Assembly: GCA_030635045.1 (NCBI GenBank)
Contig: DAOVZP010000070.1
Span: 1-7,426 of the forward strand
Source of the DNA: Bacteroidota bacterium
GTDB taxonomy: Bacteria; Bacteroidota; Bacteroidia; Bacteroidales; B18-G4
Direction: 5' to 3'
Length of the DNA stretch: 7,426 nt
In this document: one piece after another, positions 1 through 5,670 of the stretch
How the letters are laid out: each line of letters opens with the position of its first letter
Position numbering within the stretch: the stretch's first letter is position 1
The notes under the pieces: model-generated
Database searches by the model: none
Told to the model about the DNA's origin: nothing
The model's input: the letters and a program-made list of their open reading frames with translations, nothing else
Program-made: the position numbers and the translations under genes

Positions 1-569
1 TCATCACTGCTGTATTCTTCTACTTTTTTAACTGATTCTTCAAGCATCCCGGATTCATCAAGCTTACTGTAACCCAGCACCAGGCCATACCAGGCTTTTG
101 GATATTCCGGGTTGTACTCAATAGCTTTGTTATAATTTTCAACGGCCTTTTTGTATTTTTTTGTTTTGTAAAGCGCATTACCCGATCCGGTATAAGAGGC
201 AGCAAAATAGCTGTTTATCTTAGTGGTGGTTGACGGGTCATCGATGAGCGTTGCGTATTTTTCTGATTCTGTAAATAATATTATGGCAGAATCATAGTTC
301 TTTACTTTGAATTTTTCAACACCCGTTTTCATATAGATATTGCAGATTTGGGTTTCTGCCTTCACTTTCAGGCCCTCGCCAACTTCTCCGAGCTCTGAGC
401 ATATGTCGGCACATTTCTGATATGACTCAATAGCCCCCTGCGTGTTGCCTTCCTGGGCAAGCTCAATACCTTTATTGTATGCTTTTCCTGCTGAATTCAG
501 GTTCTGGGCTGTGAGCCCCATGGTGATCGTAACAAAAAATACGGTCAAAATAATTGATAACTTTTTCAT
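1..569 (-). CDS. Secreted TPR-repeat protein, partial (C-terminus beyond left edge)
   Basis: The frame is open from ATG at 569 to the window edge, giving 189 complete codons. Residues 1-21 are a clear signal peptide (MKK, then hydrophobic LSIILTVFFVTITMG, then LTA before Q22), so the protein is exported to the periplasm or cell surface. There is no lipobox cysteine. The mature part is helical and reads as tetratricopeptide repeats: about 26-58 (AYNKGIELAQEGNTQGAIESY), about 78-108 (MKTGVEKFKVKNYDSAIILF) and about 126-160 (YTGSGNALYKTKKYKKAVENYNKAIEYNPEY, in which GNALYKTKKYKKAVENYNKA fits the TPR consensus). TPR domains are protein-interaction scaffolds; no catalytic domain is visible, and the missing C-terminus could carry one. 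A Bacteroidota-type promoter lies about 70 bases upstream. The neighbour across the divergent spacer is an outer-membrane protein. Confident on TPR and secretion; function unknown. Confidence 0.88.
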   Translation of the reverse strand, partial: MKKLSIILTVFFVTITMGLTAQNLNSAGKAYNKGIELAQEGNTQGAIESYQKCADICSELGEVGEGLKVKAETQICNIYMKTGVEKFKVKNYDSAIILFTESEKYATLIDDPSTTTKINSYFAASYTGSGNALYKTKKYKKAVENYNKAIEYNPEYPKAWYGLVLGYSKLDESGMLEESVKKVEEYSSD

Positions 570-611
570 AATACTTATAAGATTTATTACTGATTTATAC
601 TTAACGAATGT

Positions 612-631
612 ATATGCAATACATTGTATAT
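612..631. repeat. Imperfect inverted repeat next to the TPR-gene start site
   Basis: The arms ATATGCAA (612-619) and TTGTATAT (624-631) are complementary at seven of eight positions, around the 4-base centre TACA. It lies directly downstream of the minus-strand -7 element (641-648), so it would span about +3 to +22 of the TPR transcript. That is a typical place for a repressor operator. It could also be a chance product of A/T-rich sequence. Confidence 0.35.
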
Positions 632-640
632 TAAGGGGTG

Positions 641-670
641 CAAATATAGAAATCTTGTAACAAAATACAA
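641..670 (-). promoter_or_regulatory. Putative Bacteroidota promoter for the TPR gene
   Basis: On the minus strand, TATATTTG (648-641) matches the -7 consensus TAnnTTTG exactly. A TTG at 670-668 lies 19 bases upstream of it, in the expected -33 position. Transcription would start near 634 and leave a leader of about 65 bases before the ATG at 569. This rests on pattern match and spacing only. Confidence 0.55.
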
Positions 671-702
671 GTATCATACCACGAAAGAAAAAGTGTCATT
701 AA

Positions 703-733
703 TTTGTGATCGTTGAAAAGTGTCGTATTATTG
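703..733 (+). promoter_or_regulatory. Candidate promoter for the outer-membrane protein gene
   Basis: TTTG at 703-706 is followed, after a 19-base spacer, by TATTATTG at 726-733, which is one mismatch from TAnnTTTG. The start site would fall near 740, giving a leader of about 130 bases that contains the hairpin at 789-830. No better -7 match lies closer to the ATG at 870. The mismatch makes this tentative. Confidence 0.35.
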
Positions 734-788
734 CTTGTATTTCCTCTGAAAAAAGTAGTTATTATTGGCCAGAGGTAGCCTCCATATT

Positions 789-830
789 ATATTTTTCTTG
801 AGGTTTAGGTATACTTATCAAGAAAAATAT
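789..830. repeat. 13-bp perfect inverted repeat (hairpin) upstream of the barrel gene
   Basis: ATATTTTTCTTGA (789-801) and TCAAGAAAAATAT (818-830) are perfect reverse complements, separated by 16 bases that include the palindrome GTATAC (809-814). The right arm ends 39 bases before the ATG at 870. No gene ends here, so a conventional terminator makes little sense. It could be an operator or a 5' leader stem-loop for the downstream gene. Confidence 0.7.
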
Positions 831-869
831 TATGCGGTTTGATATAAATAAAACCAAAACCAAATCATT

Positions 870-1490
870 ATGAGAAGAAACCTAACACTCAGCATTACAG
901 CTTGCTTTATTTTTTTTATTTCCGGCACTATTTCAGGCCAGGATCAACAGAATGGGACTTATGCAAGTTATGCCCCCGGGTTTGCTAGCGCCCAGTCTTT
1001 TTATGAAGGGACAAACGACCTCATCAGTGATATTGTGCAGTCGATGTTCACTCATGATGAAAAGGATGAAAAAACCGGATCAACGGGGATCATTTCTATC
1101 GGTTATAACCGCTTCTTCAGCGAGAAAATAAAGCTCGGCATCAGTGGCTCATATACGAAGTATACAAATACGCGGGATTTCCTTGAAGATGGCGAGCTAA
1201 AGCAGCACTATAAGTGGTCTGATTCGTTTATCACCCTGATGCTGAGATTTGATTTCCATTATGTTCGTAAGGAAAAACTCAGCATGTACTGCGGATTATC
1301 TGCCGGCATCTCTTTTGTTGAAGGTAAAAACATCAGCGGGGCTGAAGACCTGGCTTTACCCAGTAAATCACTTTTTGCTTTCCATCTGAATGCATTTGGT
1401 ATACGTTTTGGAAAAGATTTAGGCTTTTTCCTTGAATCAGGATTTGGCTACAATGGACTTGTCAGTGGCGGAATAGACTATCAGTTCTAG
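870..1490 (+). CDS. Small outer-membrane beta-barrel protein
   Basis: This 206-residue protein begins with a signal peptide: MRRN, then a hydrophobic [15 protein letters not shown], with likely cleavage just before Q24 (SG-QDQQ). The mature part is rich in alternating amphipathic strands with aromatic ends, such as [62 protein letters not shown] and [10 protein letters not shown]. It ends in DYQF, and a terminal aromatic residue is typical of BAM-assembled barrels. Length and pattern fit an eight-stranded OmpX/OmpA-barrel-like protein. Residues 24-68 before the first strand (charged HDEKDEKTG near 62-70) may be a periplasmic or plug segment. There is no OmpA peptidoglycan-binding domain. The start follows an A-rich leader without Shine-Dalgarno, usual in this phylum. 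Its stop overlaps the lysS stop by 4 bp. The ligand or role is not recognisable. Confidence 0.82.
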   Translation: MRRNLTLSITACFIFFISGTISGQDQQNGTYASYAPGFASAQSFYEGTNDLISDIVQSMFTHDEKDEKTGSTGIISIGYNRFFSEKIKLGISGSYTKYTNTRDFLEDGELKQHYKWSDSFITLMLRFDFHYVRKEKLSMYCGLSAGISFVEGKNISGAEDLALPSKSLFAFHLNAFGIRFGKDLGFFLESGFGYNGLVSGGIDYQF

Positions 1491-3208
1491 CTTTCAATCC
1501 ACATTTTTACCTCTGCAGGGTTCAATGCAGGTATATCGAGTTTCTTCTTTTTCCTGAGGCCGTTCAGGTCATTGGCAAGTTTATTAGGATTGGCCTGTTT
1601 GAGCTCTTCTACAGTGTTGAAGCCTTTTTCCCGGAGTATAGGTACCCATTCGGGCTGAAACCCCAAAGCAATAAATTCTTCATCAGATGAAACTTCCAGT
1701 TTCTTTTCGGGCCGCATCTGGGGAAAGAAAAGCACGTCCTGGATGGAATTTGAGTCCGTCATGATCATGCTCAGGCGGTCAACACCAATTCCCAACCCTG
1801 CTGTAGGGGGCATGCCATATTCCAGTGCACGCAGGAAATCTTCATCAAGCACCATTGATTCGGTATCACCTCTCTTTCCAAGCTCAAGCTGTTCTTCAAA
1901 ACGCCTGCGCTGGTCGAGCGGATCATTAAGTTCACTGAAAGCATTGCAAAGCTCTTTGCCATTGCAGATGGCTTCAAAACGTTCCACCAGGCCCTCTTCG
2001 CTGCGGTGCTTTTTGGCCAGGGGCGACATCTCTACCGGATAATCGGTGATAAAGGTGGGCTGGATAAGTTTGGCCTCACAGGTTTCCCCAAAAATTTCAT
2101 CGATGAGCTTCCCCTTTCCCATGCTGGGATCTGTTTCAACCTCAAGCTTATTTGCGGTAGCCCTGAGTTCGGCTTCATCCATTTCTGAAATATCGATACC
2201 GGTATATTCCCTGATCACACCAAGCATGGTGTAGCGTTTCCATGGACGCTTGAAGTCAATGATGTTTTCCCCAACCCTGACTTTTGTGGTACCGTGGAGG
2301 TCAATGGCAATCTTTTCTATCATTTCCTCCACAAGGTCCATCATCCATTCATAATCCTTGTAGGCAACATAGAGTTCCATCTGTGTAAACTCCGGGTTGT
2401 GAAACCGGCTCATGCCTTCATTTCTGAAATCTTTGCTGAATTCATATACCCCGTCATATCCTCCTACGATCAGCCTTTTCAAATACAGCTCATTGGCAAT
2501 ACGCAAATAGAGGGTCATGTCCAGGCTGTTGTGATGGGTCTTGAAAGGACGGGCGGCAGCACCACCGTACAATGGCTGTAAGATGGGTGTTTCAACTTCC
2601 AGGTACCCTTTTACATTCAGGAAGCTACGCATTGAATTGACCAGCTCAGTTCTTTTGATGAATGTACTGCGGACCTCGGGGTTAACGATAAGGTCAAGAT
2701 AACGCTGCCTGTACCTCTGTTCGGGATCTGTAAAGGCATCCCATACCTTATCATCTTTTTCTTTTACCACCGGCAGGGGTTTCAGGGATTTGCTCAGCAA
2801 TTTGTATTCTTTCACATGAATTGTGATCTCCCCCATCTTGGTGGTGAATACATATCCTTTAACACCAATGATATCGCCAATATCGAGCAGTCGTTTAAAT
2901 ACGATGTTGTATGCGCTTTTATCTTCTCCGGGGCAGATGTCATCACGCTTAAAATAAAGCTGGATCTTTCCGCCGGGGTCCTGCAACTCTACGAAAGCAG
3001 CCGCACCCATGATCCTGCGGCCCATGATCCTGCCGGCAATGCTGATATCCTGAAAAAGTTTTTCATTATTTGGATAATCTTCCAGGATCTCTGAAGCTGT
3101 AACATTGGTCTCATATGTTTCGGCAGGGTATGGATCGATCCCCAGGGCCGTGAGCTCCTTCAGTGAATTCCGTCGTATCTGTTCCTGTTCGCTTAGTTCC
3201 TGACTCAT
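1487..3208 (-). CDS. lysS: Lysyl-tRNA synthetase, class II
   Basis: This cytoplasmic enzyme charges tRNA-Lys with lysine using ATP. With the ATG at 3208 it has 573 residues. Residues about 55-145 form the N-terminal OB-fold anticodon-binding domain ([10 protein letters not shown] at 59-68). The class II catalytic core follows: RQRYLDLI (167-174), motif 1 ending in [10 protein letters not shown] (201-210), motif 2 with FRNEG and [11 protein letters not shown] (261-280), and motif 3 [11 protein letters not shown] (471-481). The core ends near QMRPEKK (497-503). A further 60-70 residues, absent from the 505-residue E. coli enzyme, form a lysine-rich, helix-hairpin-helix-like tail. A longer in-frame TTG start at 3226 is unlikely because that TTG lies inside the -7 promoter element (3224-3231). 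The gene converges on the barrel gene, sharing four bases at the stops. It is divergent from lipA. Confidence 0.97.
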   Translation of the reverse strand: MSQELSEQEQIRRNSLKELTALGIDPYPAETYETNVTASEILEDYPNNEKLFQDISIAGRIMGRRIMGAAAFVELQDPGGKIQLYFKRDDICPGEDKSAYNIVFKRLLDIGDIIGVKGYVFTTKMGEITIHVKEYKLLSKSLKPLPVVKEKDDKVWDAFTDPEQRYRQRYLDLIVNPEVRSTFIKRTELVNSMRSFLNVKGYLEVETPILQPLYGGAAARPFKTHHNSLDMTLYLRIANELYLKRLIVGGYDGVYEFSKDFRNEGMSRFHNPEFTQMELYVAYKDYEWMMDLVEEMIEKIAIDLHGTTKVRVGENIIDFKRPWKRYTMLGVIREYTGIDISEMDEAELRATANKLEVETDPSMGKGKLIDEIFGETCEAKLIQPTFITDYPVEMSPLAKKHRSEEGLVERFEAICNGKELCNAFSELNDPLDQRRRFEEQLELGKRGDTESMVLDEDFLRALEYGMPPTAGLGIGVDRLSMIMTDSNSIQDVLFFPQMRPEKKLEVSSDEEFIALGFQPEWVPILREKGFNTVEELKQANPNKLANDLNGLRKKKKLDIPALNPAEVKMWIES

Positions 3209-3223
3209 CGTATTAATTTTTTG

Positions 3224-3231
3224 CAAAGATA
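3224..3231 (-). promoter_or_regulatory. -7 element for lysS
   Basis: TATCTTTG on the minus strand matches TAnnTTTG exactly. Transcription would start near 3218, giving a leader of only about 10 bases before the ATG at 3208. No clear -33 TTG is seen at the expected 19-21 base spacing. The element decides the lysS start, because an upstream TTG codon at 3226 falls inside it. Confidence 0.6.
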
Positions 3232-3240
3232 ATATTTTAT

Positions 3241-3291
3241 GGTATTAGGGATTGGTGTAAGGTGCAGGGTGCAAGGTTCAAGGTATTAGGA
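3241..3291. repeat. Heptamer-periodic short tandem repeat flanked by a direct repeat
   Basis: Successive 7-base units read GTAAGGT (3257-3263), GCAGGGT (3264-3270), GCAAGGT (3271-3277) and TCAAGGT (3278-3284), with a more diverged unit GATTGGT before them (3250-3256). The 9-base sequence GGTATTAGG flanks the array at 3241-3249 and 3282-3290. It lies in the lysS/lipA spacer, just upstream of the lysS -7 element. No coding function is visible. Confidence 0.65.
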
Positions 3292-3359
3292 CAGGATTGA
3301 GATTTGTGATAAATGGCTAATTCATAATCCATAATTATCAATACATCGTCCTTTATTCA

Positions 3360-3367
3360 TAATTTTG
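3360..3367 (+). promoter_or_regulatory. -7 element for the lipA-lipB operon
   Basis: TAATTTTG matches TAnnTTTG exactly and lies only 11 bases before the lipA ATG at 3379. A start site around 3372-3375 would leave a leader of about 4-7 bases, so the mRNA would be almost leaderless. No -33 TTG is visible at the expected spacing. Part of the element belongs to a 9-base direct repeat, ATTCATAAT (3320-3328 and 3355-3363). Confidence 0.5.
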
Positions 3368-3378
3368 CATTCAGAAAG

Positions 3379-4251
3379 ATGGAAGAGAAGAGAAAAAGAC
3401 AAAAACCTGACTGGTTGAAGATCAGGGTCCCTGCCGGGAAGGAATACCTGGGGATAAGGGAGATCGTGAACAGGCATAAGCTGCATACGATCTGTACCAG
3501 TGGCAATTGCCCAAATATGTATGATTGCTGGGAGCGCGGGACCGCCACCCTGATGATCCTCGGTGATGTGTGTACGCGATCATGCGGGTTTTGTAATGTA
3601 AAAACCGGTAAACCGGCCCCGGCCGACCCGGGTGAGCCGGAAAGGGTAGCTGAATCGGTCAGGCTTATGGGCTTGAAACATTGTGTGCTTACTTCTGTCG
3701 ACAGGGACGACATGAAGGATGGCGGGGCAGGCTTGTGGGCGGCAACCATCAGGGCGGTAAAAGAGAAAAATCCCGGAATCACTATTGAAGCGCTGATCCC
3801 TGACTTCCAGGGAAAGAAGGAGTTGATTCATACGGTCATCGATGCCGGGCCGGAAGTGATATCACATAATCTTGAAACGGTACGCAGATTAACACCTGAA
3901 GTAAGGAGTGTTGCATCGTATGACACGAGCCTCATGGTCATACGCACCATAGCTGATGCCGGTATCAGGGCAAAATCAGGCATCATGACCGGCCTGGGCG
4001 AAACAAAAGAGGAAATACTGGAAGCCATGGACGACCTCCGCATGGCAGGCTGTGAGGTTTTTACCCTCGGTCAATACCTCCAGCCGGGCAAGGGCCATTT
4101 GCCCGTGGCATCATTTACTACACCACAGGAATTTGAGGCATTCAGAAAAGCGGGCCTGGAAAAAGGCTTTACCCATGTAGAAAGCCATCCATTGGTAAGG
4201 TCGTCGTATAAGGCAGAAAAGCATGTACCTGAAAAGCCTGTAAAGTCATGA
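3379..4251 (+). CDS. lipA: Lipoyl synthase (radical SAM)
   Basis: LipA inserts two sulfur atoms into octanoyl groups on lipoyl-domain proteins (2-oxoacid dehydrogenase E2 subunits, glycine cleavage H protein) in the cytoplasm. The 290-residue length is normal for the family. Both iron-sulfur clusters are accounted for. The auxiliary cluster motif CX4CX5C is Cys39, Cys44 and Cys50 (CTSGNCPNMYDC). The radical SAM motif CX3CX2C is Cys65, Cys69 and Cys72 (CTRSCGFC). The C-terminal RSSY motif, whose serine ligates the auxiliary cluster, is at 274-277 (PLVRSSYKAEKH). VLTSVDRDDMKDGG (103-116) and SHNLETV (162-168) are further LipA signatures. The sequence around RSSY reads SHPLVRSSYKA where many family members have SGPLVRSSYHA, a mild difference outside the ligand residue. 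The stop overlaps the lipB start as ATGA, so the two are co-transcribed and probably translationally coupled. Confidence 0.97.
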   Translation: MEEKRKRQKPDWLKIRVPAGKEYLGIREIVNRHKLHTICTSGNCPNMYDCWERGTATLMILGDVCTRSCGFCNVKTGKPAPADPGEPERVAESVRLMGLKHCVLTSVDRDDMKDGGAGLWAATIRAVKEKNPGITIEALIPDFQGKKELIHTVIDAGPEVISHNLETVRRLTPEVRSVASYDTSLMVIRTIADAGIRAKSGIMTGLGETKEEILEAMDDLRMAGCEVFTLGQYLQPGKGHLPVASFTTPQEFEAFRKAGLEKGFTHVESHPLVRSSYKAEKHVPEKPVKS

Positions 4252-4925
4252 ACGAAGAGATCATCTATAAAGACCTTGGAAGAATGGCTTATGCAGAGGC
4301 ATGGGATCTCCAGGAAAAACTGTTTCAGGAGGTCATTGCCGGAAAGAAAGGCAAGGCAGGGGCTACAACACCAAATTACCTTTTGTTTTGTGAACATCCT
4401 CATGTTTATACGATCGGTAAAAGCGGCTCTGAGAATAATTTGCTGATCGATGAGAACTTGCTCACGGCAAAAGGTGCTTCTCTCTTCAAAACCAATCGGG
4501 GAGGAGATATTACTTATCATGGGCCCGGACAGATCGTCGGCTATCCCATCCTTGACCTGGAGCGTTACGGCCTTGGGATCAGAACATACATCTCTTTGCT
4601 CGAAGAATCCATTATTGCCCTTCTAAATGAATATGGGATCATTTCTTCCCGCTTAGATGGTGCGAGTGGTGTTTGGCTGGATGCTGGCAATGCCAATGCC
4701 AGGAAAATTTGTGCTATCGGGGTGCGCTCAAGCCGCTATGTTACCATGCATGGCTTTGCCTTCAATGTTAATACAAACCTGGAATATTTCAGTTATATAA
4801 ACCCCTGTGGGTTTTTAGATAAGGGTGTTACATCCCTGGAGAAGGAACTGGGGACACCACAGGATATTGAAAATGTAAAGATCAGGCTTAGGGAAATTAT
4901 TTTGCAGCTTCTTAAAAATCATTAA
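4248..4925 (+). CDS. lipB: Octanoyltransferase (lipoate-protein ligase B)
   Basis: LipB transfers octanoyl from acyl carrier protein to the lipoyl-domain lysine, making the substrate of LipA encoded just upstream. The protein has 225 residues. It shows the signature RGGDITYHGPGQ (84-95), followed by GYPILDL, then the catalytic pair Lys153 (in ARKICAIG) and Cys187 (in INPCGF), with the conserved MHGFAFNVN (167-175) between. The position and spacing of the lysine and cysteine match the known LipB acyl-transfer dyad. The start ATG overlaps the lipA stop by 4 bp. The stop TAA (4923-4925) overlaps the recO stop in the opposite direction. Together with lipA this gives endogenous (non-scavenging) lipoate synthesis. 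Confidence 0.96.
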   Translation: MNEEIIYKDLGRMAYAEAWDLQEKLFQEVIAGKKGKAGATTPNYLLFCEHPHVYTIGKSGSENNLLIDENLLTAKGASLFKTNRGGDITYHGPGQIVGYPILDLERYGLGIRTYISLLEESIIALLNEYGIISSRLDGASGVWLDAGNANARKICAIGVRSSRYVTMHGFAFNVNTNLEYFSYINPCGFLDKGVTSLEKELGTPQDIENVKIRLREIILQLLKNH

Positions 4926-5647
4926 TAAAAAACTTCTTTCAGGATCTCTGTAGATTTGATGGCTCCGAGGCCACTCAAATGGATTTGATAATATAGCAGG
5001 ATAGCATTTAGCAGCTCATTTCTTTGTTGTTTTTCTAAAGTTAAATTTTCAAGGTCACCCACCTGGCTGCTGCTCAGCAAATATAGATTTGCACTCAGGC
5101 CTTTGTCAAGATAGTCGGGATGGGATGGAACTGCCCCGGCGTACTTTCCTTCGCGGAGGTCAAAGTAAGACCGGTCGCTTCCGGGCATGCCAGCGGGGTA
5201 GAACCCCAGGTAGAGGCTGAGTTTCATAAGGAAAAAGAGGTGGAAATATTCAACGCCCCTTTCCTGCATATCAAGAAATCGTAAAGAAGAACTTATAAAT
5301 GCAAACATCTCTTTATTTGCGTCACCTTCATGTATTGTTTTCACGAGTATTTCGGATAGAAAGAGGGCCATCGTGCTTTTGCGCAGATCGGATGAAATGG
5401 AATACAAAGGCTCTGTGATCTCTGCTTCCCGGATGTGCTGCAGATTGTTTTTTTCACGGTAGTACACCACAAGATTGAGCATGGTCAGTGGTTGGAAATA
5501 GCTGCTTCGGATCGCAGCACGTTTTGAACGGGCTCCTTTAACCAGGTATGACTGCAGTCCAAGCAGCTCTGTATAGATCTTTACTATCAGGCTGCTATCT
5601 GAATACTTGAGCTGGTGCAGAACGATGCCCCGTGTTTTATGAATCAT
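4922..5647 (-). CDS. recO: DNA repair protein RecO
   Basis: RecO works with RecR (and RecF) to load RecA onto SSB-coated single-stranded DNA in gap repair. The 241-residue protein has the usual order: an N-terminal OB-fold (about 1-80, starting TRGIVLHQLKYSDSSLIVKIYTE, with YLVKGARSKRA at 34-44) and a helical C-terminal domain with the family's LYLGFYP segment (145-151). The chain contains no cysteine at all, so the four-cysteine zinc finger known from Deinococcus RecO is absent; the equivalent region reads YFDLREGKYAG. The start ATG at 5647 is preceded almost immediately by AGAAGG, a possible but very close Shine-Dalgarno. It lies 23 bases downstream of the probable porZ gene on the same strand and converges on lipB with a 4-bp stop overlap. 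Confidence 0.92.
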   Translation of the reverse strand: MIHKTRGIVLHQLKYSDSSLIVKIYTELLGLQSYLVKGARSKRAAIRSSYFQPLTMLNLVVYYREKNNLQHIREAEITEPLYSISSDLRKSTMALFLSEILVKTIHEGDANKEMFAFISSSLRFLDMQERGVEYFHLFFLMKLSLYLGFYPAGMPGSDRSYFDLREGKYAGAVPSHPDYLDKGLSANLYLLSSSQVGDLENLTLEKQQRNELLNAILLYYQIHLSGLGAIKSTEILKEVFY

Positions 5648-5670
5648 CCTTCTAAGATAAAGGAATTGGA

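Larger units (their letters stand above)
570..869. other. Gene-free divergent intergenic region
   Basis: These 300 A/T-rich bases separate two divergently transcribed envelope-protein genes. I see no credible coding sequence. The only long frame here (442-660, +) is antisense to the TPR gene's signal peptide and its leader. The region holds a putative promoter on each strand, an imperfect inverted repeat at 612-631, a 13-bp perfect inverted repeat at 789-830, and the 9-base direct repeat AAAAGTGTC at 689-697 and 716-724. Confidence 0.8.

Noticed and set aside
442..660. 72-residue plus-strand open frame over the TPR gene start
   Set aside because: It is antisense to the TPR signal peptide and its promoter/leader and has no recognisable protein features.
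3003..3040. Direct repeat CCATGATCCTGC in lysS
   Set aside because: It encodes the repeated IMG in [10 protein letters not shown], a conserved LysRS OB-fold segment, so protein conservation explains it.
3357..3782. 141-residue minus-strand open frame opposite lipA
   Set aside because: It is the shadow of the strongly conserved lipA reading frame; both cluster motifs lie on the plus strand.
4673..4700. Inverted repeat CTGGCA...TGCCAG in lipB
   Set aside because: It is short, within coding sequence (LDAGNANAR), and explained by repeated Ala/Asn codons.
4799..4816. Terminator-like hairpin AAACCC-CTGT-GGGTTT followed by TT inside lipB
   Set aside because: It is formed by the codons for the conserved active-site segment NPCGF and lies over 100 bases before the lipB stop, so it would truncate the gene. 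The stem is only 6 bp and the T-tract is short on both strands.
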